Part shown: piece by piece, positions 33,152-41,828 of the stretch
Numbering within the stretch: the stretch's first letter is position 1
Layout: every line of letters starts with the position of its first letter
NCBI GenBank assembly: GCA_035551675.1
Contig: DASZMV010000052.1
Location: 1-64,000, forward strand
Direction of reading: 5' to 3'
Length of the DNA stretch: 64,000 nt
Source: JAFECT01 sp035551675
GTDB lineage: Bacteria; Pseudomonadota; Alphaproteobacteria; Caulobacterales; Caulobacteraceae
The notes under the pieces: model-generated
Seen by the model: only the letters and a program-made list of their open reading frames with translations
The model's database searches: none
Told to the model about the DNA's origin: nothing
Position numbers and translations under genes: made by a program

Positions 33152-34720
33152 ATGTCCTCTCATTTCGACATCGTCATCGTAGGATCGGGCGCGGGCGGCG
33201 CCACCCTGGCGCAACGCCTCGCGCCTACCGGCAAGTCGATCCTGATACTCGAACGCGGCGAGCACCTGCCGCGCGAGGCCGACAACTGGAACTCGAAAGC
33301 GGTGTTCGTCGACCGCAAGTACCGCACCAAGGAGCAGTGGTACGACAAGGCCGGCAAGCCCTTCGTGCCGAACACCCATTATTGGGCCGGCGGCAACACG
33401 ACCTTCTACGGCGCAGCGCTGCTGCGCCTGCGTCCCGGCGATTTCGAGGAGCAGAAACATCCGGGCGGAATTTCGCCCGCGTGGCCGATCCGTTACGAAG
33501 ACCTGAAGCCCTACTACGACGAGGCAGAGACCCTGTGGCGCGTTCACGGCACGCGCGGTGAAGATCCGTCCGAAGCGTCCGGCGATCCGGCCTATGCCTA
33601 TCCGGCCATTCGCCACGATCCCGGCATCGAGCGCTTAAAGAACCACCTCGAAAGCCAGGGCTGGAAACCCTTCTCCCTGCCGCTCGGGGTGAACTGGCTC
33701 GAAGGCCAGCCGGTGCGCACGCCCTGCATCAAGTGCAAGACCTGCGGCGGCTATCCGTGCCTGTTGAAAGCCAAGAGCGACGCGCGCTCGATCGCACTCG
33801 AACCGCTGATGGACCAGAAGAACGTCACCATCCTCACCGGCCGCAAGGTGACCAAGCTGGAGACCGACCCGTCAGGCAAGACGGTGACCGAGGTCGTCTG
33901 CACCGACGGGCTCGGCCGCGAGGAACGCTGGAGCGGCGACATCGTGGTGATGGCCGCGGGCGCGGTGAACACCGCTCTAGTGCTGCTCGCCTCGCACAGC
34001 GACTCGCATCCGAACGGTCTGGCCAACGGCTCCGACCAGGTCGGGCGCAACTACATGTTCCACACCTTGACGGCCATGCTGTCGCTGACCGCCGAACCGC
34101 TCGATTCCACCTTTCCCAAGACGCTGGCGGTCAACGACTTCTACTGGAAGGATCCGCGTGGGGGCTTCGACCTGCCTATGGGACACATCCAGCTGCTCGA
34201 ATATATGTCGGGGCAGACGCTCGAGGGTCAGGTGCGCGACTGGATTCCGCCGTCGCTGGTGCCGGCGCATTTCATGGACGCGGTGGCGGAACGTCTGTTG
34301 AGCTTTCTCGTCATCTCCGAGGACCTGCCCGACCCGAACAACCGCGTGAGCTGGGGCGACAACGGCCGCATCGACCTGCACTACAGCCACAACAATCTCG
34401 AAGGTCACGAACGGTTGGTGCATACGCTCGATCAGGCGCTGGACGGTTTTTCCAACCACACCCATCCGCTGAGTCAGCATCACTTCCAGTTCGACTCGCT
34501 GTTGCCGCTCTACGGCACGGCGCACCAGACCGGCACAGTGCGTTTCGGAACCGACCCCAAGTCGTCGGTGCTCGATCCGTGGTGCAAGGCGCACGAACTC
34601 GACAACCTCTACGTCGTCGACTCCGGCTTCTTCGTAACCAGCGCGGCGGTGAACCCGACCCTCACCATCGTCGCCAACGCGATGCGAGTGGGGGATCAGT
34701 TGAAGGACCGGTTGCGATAG
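33152..34720 (+). CDS. GMC-family FAD oxidoreductase
   Basis: Flavoenzyme of the glucose-methanol-choline family, 522 residues. Seen are the N-terminal dinucleotide loop VIVGSGAGGATLAQRL, the flavin contact YWAGGNTTFYGAALLRL, and the C-terminal GMC domain VVDSGFFVTSAAVNPTLTIVANAM, where His/Asn of the active site would lie (SQHHFQ and AVNPT). An unusual Cys cluster CIKCKTCGGYPC occurs at about residues 192-203. GMC enzymes oxidise alcohols or sterols; the preceding SDR may continue the oxidation. The electron acceptor is unknown; no cytochrome subunit is next to it. Confidence 0.9.
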   Translation: MSSHFDIVIVGSGAGGATLAQRLAPTGKSILILERGEHLPREADNWNSKAVFVDRKYRTKEQWYDKAGKPFVPNTHYWAGGNTTFYGAALLRLRPGDFEEQKHPGGISPAWPIRYEDLKPYYDEAETLWRVHGTRGEDPSEASGDPAYAYPAIRHDPGIERLKNHLESQGWKPFSLPLGVNWLEGQPVRTPCIKCKTCGGYPCLLKAKSDARSIALEPLMDQKNVTILTGRKVTKLETDPSGKTVTEVVCTDGLGREERWSGDIVVMAAGAVNTALVLLASHSDSHPNGLANGSDQVGRNYMFHTLTAMLSLTAEPLDSTFPKTLAVNDFYWKDPRGGFDLPMGHIQLLEYMSGQTLEGQVRDWIPPSLVPAHFMDAVAERLLSFLVISEDLPDPNNRVSWGDNGRIDLHYSHNNLEGHERLVHTLDQALDGFSNHTHPLSQHHFQFDSLLPLYGTAHQTGTVRFGTDPKSSVLDPWCKAHELDNLYVVDSGFFVTSAAVNPTLTIVANAMRVGDQLKDRLR

Positions 34721-34733
34721 GCTTTTTTGAATT

Positions 34734-34877
34734 CCGCTCATCCCCGCGAAAGCGGGGACCCAGGTGTTTTACGCATGTCCAAGCAAGTGTTGAGTGCGGG
34801 AAAAATTCTAAAGGCGTAGCGGAGATTCTAGCTGGCAAGCAAAAAGCCTGGGTCCCCGCTTTCGCGGGGATGAGCGG
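34734..34877. repeat. Perfect 31-nt inverted repeat with REP-type hairpins
   Basis: The left arm at 34734-34764 begins CCGCTCATCCCCGCGAAAGC and ends GACCCAGG. The right arm at 34847-34877 is its exact reverse complement (31 of 31). Each arm contains its own hairpin CCCCGCGAAAGCGGGG. The 82 bases between have no evident gene. It lies in the gap between two same-strand genes (GMC oxidoreductase and the oligopeptidase). This resembles known alphaproteobacterial REP-like repeats. Confidence 0.85.
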
Positions 34878-34923
34878 TATTATTGTACGTGCTCGTCGGC
34901 GCCGGGCTCGCTAAAAGCACAGC

Positions 34924-37008
34924 ATGACCGATCCGCAGCCCTACCCTCCCGTCGCCCCCAAACACCCCCACCGTATCGAACAGCTCGGCCGTGTCCGCGT
35001 CGACGACTACGCCTGGATGAAGGACGAGAATTGGCAGCAGGTGATGCGCGACCCAAAGGTCCTGCGCGCCGACATCCGCGCCCACCTGGAGGCTGAGAAC
35101 GCCTACACCGAGGCGATGCTGGCGGGGACCAAGGACCTGCAGGCGAAAATCTTCGAGGAGATGAAGGGGCGCATCAAGGAGGACGACGCCTCAGTCCCCC
35201 AGCCCGACGGGCCCTGGGACTACTATTCGCGCTATGCCATCGGCGCCCAGCACCCGATCCTGGCGCGCCGCCCGCGCGGTCGCGACGACGGCGAACAGGT
35301 GCTGCTCGATATCGACGCCCTGGCCAAGCCGCACGCCTACTACGCGGTCGGTCACGCCGAACACAGCGCCGACCACGCGCTCTACGCCTGGGCCGAGGAC
35401 GACCAGGGGTCGGAGTACTATCGCGTCCGCGTGAAGGACCTCGCGTCGGGTCAGGTGCTCGACCATGCGATCGAGAGCTCCACCGGCGACTTCGCCATCT
35501 CGCCCTGTTCGTCATGGCTGTTCTGGACCTGGCGCGACGAGAACGGCCGGCCGGCTCGCATCTTCCGCCGGCCGATCCGCGGCGGCGAGGACGCGCTCGT
35601 CTACGAGGAAAAAGACCCCGGCTTTTTTCTGGGGGTCAGCGTCACCGCGTCGGAAGCCTTCATCGTCATCGGCGCCGGCAACCAGGAGACCAGCGAGGCC
35701 TGGCTGATCTCCGCCGCCGATCCCACCGCCGATCCGCGGCTGGTCGAACCGCGCCGCACCGGCATCCGCTACGAACTCGAGCACTGGACCGACCGCTTCG
35801 TGGTTCGCACCAACGACGATGGCGCCATCGATTTCAAGCTGATGTGGGCCGACGAAACGGATCCGTCCAAAGCGAGTTGGCGCGAGTGGATCGGTCACCG
35901 CCCCGGCGTGTTCGTAACCGGGCTCCACGCCTGGCGCGACTGGCTGGCCATCGGCGAGCGGGCCGACGCCAACGACCGGATCGTCATCGTCCGTCGCGAG
36001 GACCTGAGCACCCACGTCATCGCGGTCGAGGAAGAGGCCTACGCCCTGGCCCTGGACCCAGGCCTCGAATACGCCAGCGACGTCGCGCGCTATGTCTATA
36101 CCTCGCCGACCACGCCGCGGCAGTGGTTCGACTACGACATGGCGACCCGCGAGCGAACGCTGCGGAAGACCCAGGAGGTCCCCTCCGGCCACGACCCGGC
36201 CCGCTATCGGACTCGCCGGCTCTATGCGGACGCCCCCGACGGCGCGAAGGTCCCGATCACCGTCCTGATGTTGAAGGACACGCCGCTCGACGGGTCGTCG
36301 GCCCTGATGCTCTACGGCTACGGCTCTTACGGCCACGCGCTGGAGCCTGCGTTTTCGATTCGGCACCTGTCCCTGGTCGACCGGGGGTGGATCTGGGCGG
36401 TCGCCCATGTGCGCGGCGGGTCGGAAAAGGGCTGGGGCTGGTTCCTCGACGGCCGCAAGGACAAGAAGACCAACAGCTTCACCGACTTCATCGCCTGCGC
36501 CGAGACCTTGGCGGACCAAGGCTTCGGGCGGCGCGGCAAGATCACCGCCTATGGAGGGTCTGCCGGGGGGCTGCTGGTGGGAGCGGTGACCAACCTCAGA
36601 CCCGACCTGTGGTGCGGGGTGGTCGCGGCGGTCCCGTTCGTGGACGTGCTCAACACCATGAGCGATTCGAGCCTGCCCCTGACCCCGCCAGAATGGCCGG
36701 AATGGGGCAATCCGCTGGAGGATCCGGAGGCCTACGATCGCATCGCGGGCTACAGCCCCTACGACAATGTGGCTGAAATATCCTACCCGGCGGTCCTGGC
36801 TACCGGAGGCCTCTCCGACCCCCGCGTCACCTACTGGGAACCGTCCAAGTGGGCGGCCCGCCTGCGGGCCTCGACGACCTCGAAAAACCCAATCCTGCTG
36901 AGGATAAACCTGGAAGCGGGCCATGGCGGAGCGTCTGGCCGATTCGATTTCCTGAAGGAGATCGCCCTCGACTACGCCTTCGCGGTCTGGGCGGTCGAGC
37001 GCCGTTAA
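34924..37008 (+). CDS. Prolyl oligopeptidase-family (S9A) peptidase, oligopeptidase B-like
   Basis: S9A peptidases cut short peptides; a seven-bladed propeller restricts access to the active site. The 694-residue protein has an N-terminal segment (HRIEQLGRVRVDDYAWMKD), the propeller at about 80-410, and a C-terminal alpha/beta hydrolase with Ser546 in YGGSAGGLLVGA, a likely Asp in GLSDPRVTYWEP and His in EAGHGGASGR. These three motif contexts fit oligopeptidase B, which cuts after Lys and Arg. No signal peptide, so it is cytoplasmic. Confidence 0.92.
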   Translation: MTDPQPYPPVAPKHPHRIEQLGRVRVDDYAWMKDENWQQVMRDPKVLRADIRAHLEAENAYTEAMLAGTKDLQAKIFEEMKGRIKEDDASVPQPDGPWDYYSRYAIGAQHPILARRPRGRDDGEQVLLDIDALAKPHAYYAVGHAEHSADHALYAWAEDDQGSEYYRVRVKDLASGQVLDHAIESSTGDFAISPCSSWLFWTWRDENGRPARIFRRPIRGGEDALVYEEKDPGFFLGVSVTASEAFIVIGAGNQETSEAWLISAADPTADPRLVEPRRTGIRYELEHWTDRFVVRTNDDGAIDFKLMWADETDPSKASWREWIGHRPGVFVTGLHAWRDWLAIGERADANDRIVIVRREDLSTHVIAVEEEAYALALDPGLEYASDVARYVYTSPTTPRQWFDYDMATRERTLRKTQEVPSGHDPARYRTRRLYADAPDGAKVPITVLMLKDTPLDGSSALMLYGYGSYGHALEPAFSIRHLSLVDRGWIWAVAHVRGGSEKGWGWFLDGRKDKKTNSFTDFIACAETLADQGFGRRGKITAYGGSAGGLLVGAVTNLRPDLWCGVVAAVPFVDVLNTMSDSSLPLTPPEWPEWGNPLEDPEAYDRIAGYSPYDNVAEISYPAVLATGGLSDPRVTYWEPSKWAARLRASTTSKNPILLRINLEAGHGGASGRFDFLKEIALDYAFAVWAVERR

Positions 37009-37120
37009 AAAACGGTTATTCCACTGCCGGTTCCCCGGTAATCCGGGGTGAAACTTTCCCTGACGCCTGGGGAAACGATGTCAAAAATGCAACAGGACCG
37101 CCACATCCTGATCATAATCG

Positions 37121-37150
37121 TTGCACCGGCTCGGCCGGCCGAGCCATAGT
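37121..37150 (+). promoter_or_regulatory. Predicted promoter with operator-like palindrome for the TonB-dependent receptor
   Basis: A perfect 18-bp palindrome GGCTCGGCCGGCCGAGCC (37128-37145) lies between a -35-like TTGCAC (37121-37126) and a -10-like CATAGT (37145-37150). A repressor or MerR-type regulator that binds such a spacer palindrome could control the receptor gene 55 bases downstream. The promoter elements are weak matches, so the call rests mainly on the palindrome and its position. Confidence 0.4.
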
Positions 37151-37204
37151 CCGACCCTCGTTATGACAAACCACCGGTCCCGCGGCCGGAAACGAGGGGG
37201 AACA

Positions 37205-40200
37205 ATGCAAAGATTCAGAAACCAACTGCTTGCGTCCACAGTCATTGCCGCCGGCTTTACGCTCATGGTTCCGGCCATGGCCTCGGCGCAGGACCAGACG
37301 CCGCCGCAACAACAGCAAACGCCGCCGCCGAGCACGACTCAGAAGTCCAACGAAGTCTCTGAAGTCGTCGTTACCGGTTCGCGCATCCACCGCAACGAGT
37401 ACAACTCGGCGGCGCCGATCCAGGTGCTCTCCGGCGACACCGCCAGCCTCGAAGGTCTGGCCAATACCGCCGAAATCCTGTCGACCTCTTCGCTGGTGGC
37501 CGGTTCGTTCCAGGTGAACAACCAGCTGACCGGCTTCCTGGTCACCGGCGGCCCGGGCACGAGCACTATCCAGCTCCGCGGCCTCGGCGCCCAGCGCACC
37601 CTGGTGCTGGTCGACGGCTATCGCATGGGTCCCGCCGGCGTCGGCGGCACCGTCGGTCCGTTCGACCTGAACGTCATCCCGGCGTCGATCGTCGACCGGA
37701 TCGAAATCCTGAAGGACGGCGCCTCGTCGATCTACGGCTCCGACGCCGTGGCCGGCGTGATCAACGTCATCACCAAGAAGAACCTCGATGGCGGCGTGAT
37801 CAACGCCTACACCGAACTCAGCCAATACGGCGGCGGCAACCAGTACGACGTCAACGGCGGCTGGGGTAAGGTCTTCGACAAGGGCTACTTCAACGTTTCG
37901 TTCGACTACTACGCCCAGGATCGCCTGAAGGCCGGCCAGCGTCCGGACACGGCCTGCGCGGCGGACTACGAGTTCGACCAGGCGGGCCATCCGGTCGACC
38001 GTCCCGCCCAGGGTCACGGCAAGCAGTGCTTCAACCTGTTCGCCGACGCCTTTGAGACTCCGGCCTTCTCCCCCAGCGGCGGTGCGGCCTACAGCGGCGG
38101 CACCCTGATCCTGCAGCCGATCGTTGCGGGCCAGACCTATCCCGGGACCCAGCAAGGCAACTCCGACGCCTTCGGCAATCCGGTTCCGGCCGGGTTCGTG
38201 CGTGAAGACCGCGCGGGCTTCCCGGGGACCTTCCCGTACGACAACTTCTCGTCGCCGTTCTATGACAACTCAGACGTGCTGAGCGGCACCAAGCTGTTCA
38301 CTGTCACGGGCCGCGGCGGCATCGATCTGAGCGCCGACACGACCCTCTACGGCGACTTCCTGGTTAACCGTCGTATCTCCGAGCAGAACGGCGATCGCCA
38401 GTTCTTCCCGGACGTGTACGCGGGCCAACAGAACGTTCCGGCGTCGCTGCAGCCCAATCCGGTCACCGGCATCTTCCCGGTCGGCTTTGTCCTGCTGCCG
38501 ATCATGCCTGCGCCGTTCGATGGCAAGCAGACGGTCGACTACTACAACGTCGACGTCGGCATTAAGGGCAAGCTGCCCGACGGTCCGCTGTTCGGCGGCT
38601 GGGACTGGGATCTGCACGCTCGCGACAGCCGTTCCGACGGCACCTACTCGTACCTGTTCATCTACAATGACCGGGTCAATGCGATCACGAGCCTCGCCGG
38701 TCCGGCGACGACCAACTGTAACCAGAACCTGATCACCATCTCGCAGCACCAGAAGGGCGGCCAGTGCTCGACCCTCGGCCCGAACGGCCTGCCCCTGCTG
38801 AACCCCAACGAGCTGGCCGGCAAACTGACGCCGGCGGAGAAGGCGTTCCTGTTCGGTGACGAAGAAGGCAAGACCATCTTCGACGAGTATGAGTTCCAGG
38901 CGAACATCACCGGCGACCTCCTGCAGCTGCCCGCGGGCAAGCTGTCGGTGGCGCTCGGCGCCGACTATCGCCACTCGCACATTAAGGACACGCCTGGTTA
39001 CAACGAACTGGCCGGCAACCTGTGGGGCCAGACCTCCGCGGGCATCACTCAGGGCTCCGACGCCGTGAAGGAAGCCTACGCGGAAGTGGAAGCGCCGCTG
39101 TTGAAAGGCATGCCGTTCATCAAGTCGTTGGATCTGCAGGCCTCGGCCCGCTACACCGACTATGACATCGGCGGTTCGAACTCGACCTGGAAAGTGGGTC
39201 TGAACTGGCAGGTCAACGACTGGTTCCGGATTCGCGGCACCGAAGGCACCTCGTTCCGCGCTCCGGAGCTGTACGAGCTGTTCCTGGCCAACCAGACCGG
39301 CTTCCTGCCGCAGGCCTCCGTCGATCCCTGCATCAACTATCAGGACAGCAGCAACGCCAACCTGATCAAGAACTGCGCCTCGGTCGGCGTGCCAGCCGGC
39401 TACACCGGCAACGGTTCGAGCGTGCAGGTCACCACGGGCGGCGGCGCCGGCCACCTGAAGGCGGAGACTTCGAAGGCCACGACCTTCGGCTTCATCTTCA
39501 CGCCGACGTTCACCGACTTCTCGCTGGCGGTCGACTACACCGACATCACGGTGAACAACGAAGTGCAGCCCTTCGGCGCGGCCACCATCGCGTCGCAGTG
39601 CTACACGGCGGTCAACTTCCCGGCTAACGGCTTCTGCGGTCTGCTCGTGCGCGACGAAAATCCCGCCGACACGCGCTACCTGCAGATCCTGACGGTGAAC
39701 TCCAGCTACGTGAACATCGCGACCCAGACCGAACGGGCCATCGACGTCACGGCGCGTTGGCGCCACGACTTCGACCTCGGTCGCCTGGAAGTGAACTCGC
39801 AGCTGACCTGGGACCTGGAGAACACGACCCAGACCTTCGCCGGCATCGCGACGCCGAACTACAGCGGCACGACCTATGACTTCAAGGGTCCGTCGTTTGC
39901 GGGTCTGACCAACGTGCGCTTCGACCACGGTCCCTGGACCTTGCTGTGGACGATCCAGTTCCTCGGCGAAGGCTCCGACCGCGACCTGTTGGGCACGCAG
40001 GTGAACAGCACGCGCTATAGCTCGACCTGCACCAACAGCACCCTGCCGGGCGTGCAAGCGCCCTGTACCACGCTGCTGGGCCTGAACGGCGGCACCATCG
40101 CGGTTGTGCCGCAGACTGTGAACCTGAAGACCTACACCGAGTTCACCAGCTACCACCACCTGTCGATCCGTCGCTCGTGGGATACGCTGACGGTGACCGC

Positions 40201-40333
40201 GGGCGTGCAGAACCTGTTCAACGAGCGGCCCCCGGCCGTGTCGTCGGGCGAGTTCCGCAAGGGCACTGCGGCGCTCAACGGCTACGACATGATCGGTCGT
40301 CGCTTCTTCCTGACGGTGTCGAAGAAGTTCTGA
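37205..40333 (+). CDS. TonB-dependent outer-membrane receptor
   Basis: The 1042-residue protein has a signal peptide (1-28, MVPAMASAQD), a Gln/Pro-rich linker, a TonB-box region with EVVVTGSRI, a plug domain (about 55-165, with TIQLRGLGAQRTLVLVDGYR) and a long barrel ending in GYDMIGRRFFLTVSKKF, a typical outer-membrane C-terminal Phe. Such receptors import siderophores, vitamin B12 or oligosaccharides by use of TonB. I cannot name the ligand. The long receptor without a neighbouring sigma/anti-sigma pair suggests a carbohydrate or peptide receptor, but this is inference. GTG/ATG choice: ATG 37205 follows GAGGGGGAACA. Confidence 0.93.
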   Translation: MQRFRNQLLASTVIAAGFTLMVPAMASAQDQTPPQQQQTPPPSTTQKSNEVSEVVVTGSRIHRNEYNSAAPIQVLSGDTASLEGLANTAEILSTSSLVAGSFQVNNQLTGFLVTGGPGTSTIQLRGLGAQRTLVLVDGYRMGPAGVGGTVGPFDLNVIPASIVDRIEILKDGASSIYGSDAVAGVINVITKKNLDGGVINAYTELSQYGGGNQYDVNGGWGKVFDKGYFNVSFDYYAQDRLKAGQRPDTACAADYEFDQAGHPVDRPAQGHGKQCFNLFADAFETPAFSPSGGAAYSGGTLILQPIVAGQTYPGTQQGNSDAFGNPVPAGFVREDRAGFPGTFPYDNFSSPFYDNSDVLSGTKLFTVTGRGGIDLSADTTLYGDFLVNRRISEQNGDRQFFPDVYAGQQNVPASLQPNPVTGIFPVGFVLLPIMPAPFDGKQTVDYYNVDVGIKGKLPDGPLFGGWDWDLHARDSRSDGTYSYLFIYNDRVNAITSLAGPATTNCNQNLITISQHQKGGQCSTLGPNGLPLLNPNELAGKLTPAEKAFLFGDEEGKTIFDEYEFQANITGDLLQLPAGKLSVALGADYRHSHIKDTPGYNELAGNLWGQTSAGITQGSDAVKEAYAEVEAPLLKGMPFIKSLDLQASARYTDYDIGGSNSTWKVGLNWQVNDWFRIRGTEGTSFRAPELYELFLANQTGFLPQASVDPCINYQDSSNANLIKNCASVGVPAGYTGNGSSVQVTTGGGAGHLKAETSKATTFGFIFTPTFTDFSLAVDYTDITVNNEVQPFGAATIASQCYTAVNFPANGFCGLLVRDENPADTRYLQILTVNSSYVNIATQTERAIDVTARWRHDFDLGRLEVNSQLTWDLENTTQTFAGIATPNYSGTTYDFKGPSFAGLTNVRFDHGPWTLLWTIQFLGEGSDRDLLGTQVNSTRYSSTCTNSTLPGVQAPCTTLLGLNGGTIAVVPQTVNLKTYTEFTSYHHLSIRRSWDTLTVTAGVQNLFNERPPAVSSGEFRKGTAALNGYDMIGRRFFLTVSKKF

Positions 40334-40356
40334 TCGGACTGACTGACCAGACCAAG

Positions 40357-40388
40357 GGGCGGCGAGAGCAATCTCGCCGCCCTTTTTC
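40357..40388 (+). terminator. Rho-independent terminator of the TonB-dependent receptor gene
   Basis: An 11-bp perfect stem (GGGCGGCGAGA at 40357-40367 and TCTCGCCGCCC at 40372-40382) with the loop GCAA is followed by five T (40383-40387). It lies 24 bases after the receptor stop. Confidence 0.9.
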
Positions 40389-40433
40389 TTTGCCGATTTC
40401 CCCAGCACGCGACTCGCCCCATCACCGCCTCCC

Positions 40434-40973
40434 ATGATCGTCCGCGACGCCGAGGCCCGCGACCACGCGCCCATGCTGGCGATCTATGCCCATCACGTTC
40501 TGAGCGGGCTGGGCAGCTTTGAAGAGGCGCCGCCGGACGCGGCCGACTTCACCCAGCGCATGGCCGCCATCGCCCGTCTCGGCCTCCCCTGTCTGGTCGC
40601 GGAGAGCGCGGGCGCGATTGCGGGCTACGGCTATGCCTCGGCCTATCGGCCGCGCATCGGCTACCGCTACACCGTCGAGGACAGCGTCTACGTGGCGCCA
40701 GGACATCTGGGCCAAGGCGTCGGCCGCGCCCTGCTGCAGGGACTGATCGAACGCTGCACGGCGAAGCGCCTGCGCCAAATGATGGCCTTCATCGGCGACA
40801 GCGGCAACGCGCCCTCCGTAGCACTCCACCGCGCCTGCGGTTTCGAGGCCGCGGGCATCCTGCGCTCCATCGGCTTCAGGCACGGTCGCTGGGTCGACGT
40901 GGTGGTGATGCAGCGCGCCCTGGCTCAGGGCGACACGGAGCCGCCCGAGGGACCCGGCTGGGTCGCGGGCTGA
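40434..40973 (+). CDS. PAT/MnaT-family GNAT N-acetyltransferase
   Basis: The 179-residue protein matches the phosphinothricin/methionine sulfone N-acetyltransferase group: MIVRDAEARDHAPMLAIYAHHV at the start (here MIVRDAEARDHAPMLAIYA), then YRYTVEDSVYVAPGHLGQGVG, which holds the acetyl-CoA loop GHLGQGVGR, and HRACGFEAAGILRSIGFRHGRWVDV at the C-terminal side (core HRACGFEAAG). Members acetylate small amino acid analogues; resistance to a specific compound cannot be claimed. The last 49 bases overlap the convergent VirJ-like gene, a real overlap of coding ends. Confidence 0.9.
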   Translation: MIVRDAEARDHAPMLAIYAHHVLSGLGSFEEAPPDAADFTQRMAAIARLGLPCLVAESAGAIAGYGYASAYRPRIGYRYTVEDSVYVAPGHLGQGVGRALLQGLIERCTAKRLRQMMAFIGDSGNAPSVALHRACGFEAAGILRSIGFRHGRWVDVVVMQRALAQGDTEPPEGPGWVAG

Positions 40974-41743
40974 ACCTGCATCCCCGCCGCTTCGGCGATG
41001 ATCCGCGCGACCGCGTCGCGCTGGTCCAGGAATCGGTGACCGCCCGGCACGGGAGCGGGCGTGGCGAGCGCCGGCGGCAGATGCGGACAGGCGGCGCGGT
41101 GATCGTCCCGGCCCCAGATGCAGACCGCCTTCAGGCCGCCGAGTTTCGCAAGTTCGCTTCGATCGGAGAAGGCGAATGGGTCGTCGACGATGTCCATCAG
41201 CGACCAGGGCCGGATCACCAGTTCGGCGGTCCCCACCGGCGCGATCATGGCGATGAGTTGAAGTCGTGCGCGAAGCCGATCCGGCAGCCGCCGCGCCAGC
41301 ACCGGCGCGACATTGGCCCCGTAGGAATAGCCGACCAGCACGATCTTCCGCTGGCCCCAGACCGCCGAATAGCGGTCGATCACCCGCGCCAGGTCCGCCG
41401 CGGCCTCGTCCGCGGTTCGCTCGCGCGCGAAGTAATGCAGCGAATCGACCACCACCACCGGCGCGCCGAAGCGGTTGAGGCCCTCGGTGAAAGTCAGGTC
41501 CCCGTCCTGCCAGCCGTTGTCGCCGGTGTAGTAGATGACCAGCGGCGCCGCGGCTGACGTCCGGGCCGGCGTCCTTTCAACCAGCGGCAGGTTGCGTAGA
41601 CCGGGCCCCGCATGCGGTGCCCCGCCCCCCGGCAGCGGGTCGCGCGCCAGCACCACGACGAAGGCGATGGTGTTCAGGAGCACGACGATGCCAAAGGCGC
41701 CCAAGGCCCACAAAATCCACCGGCGAAGTCGTGGTCCATTCAT
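40925..41743 (-). CDS. VirJ-like alpha/beta hydrolase, membrane-anchored
   Basis: The 272-residue protein has one N-terminal membrane segment (about 9-30, WILWALGAFGIVVLLNTIAF) and then a periplasmic alpha/beta-hydrolase domain with YTGDNGWQDGD and the nucleophile Ser in LVGYSYGANVAPV, then IWGRDD and a C-terminal PGGHRF with the likely His. This pattern fits the VirJ/AcvB-type family (bacterial virulence protein VirJ), members of which hydrolyse lysyl-phosphatidylglycerol in Agrobacterium; its role here is inferred. ATG 41743 is taken because it starts the membrane segment. Confidence 0.82.
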   Translation of the reverse strand: MNGPRLRRWILWALGAFGIVVLLNTIAFVVVLARDPLPGGGAPHAGPGLRNLPLVERTPARTSAAAPLVIYYTGDNGWQDGDLTFTEGLNRFGAPVVVVDSLHYFARERTADEAAADLARVIDRYSAVWGQRKIVLVGYSYGANVAPVLARRLPDRLRARLQLIAMIAPVGTAELVIRPWSLMDIVDDPFAFSDRSELAKLGGLKAVCIWGRDDHRAACPHLPPALATPAPVPGGHRFLDQRDAVARIIAEAAGMQVQPATQPGPSGGSVSP

Positions 41744-41828
41744 GACAGTCTTGGCCTGGGACCGATCCTGGGGCAGCTTCGGCGGCGCCCCGTCGGGCAC
41801 CCAGGCGGGTTCATAGGGAGCGTCCTGC

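Noticed and set aside
37009..37204. A possible cobalamin riboswitch before the TonB-dependent receptor
   Set aside because: A CCACTG word and a GC hairpin occur, but the conserved B12-box and core sequence are absent and the promoter seems to lie downstream of them.
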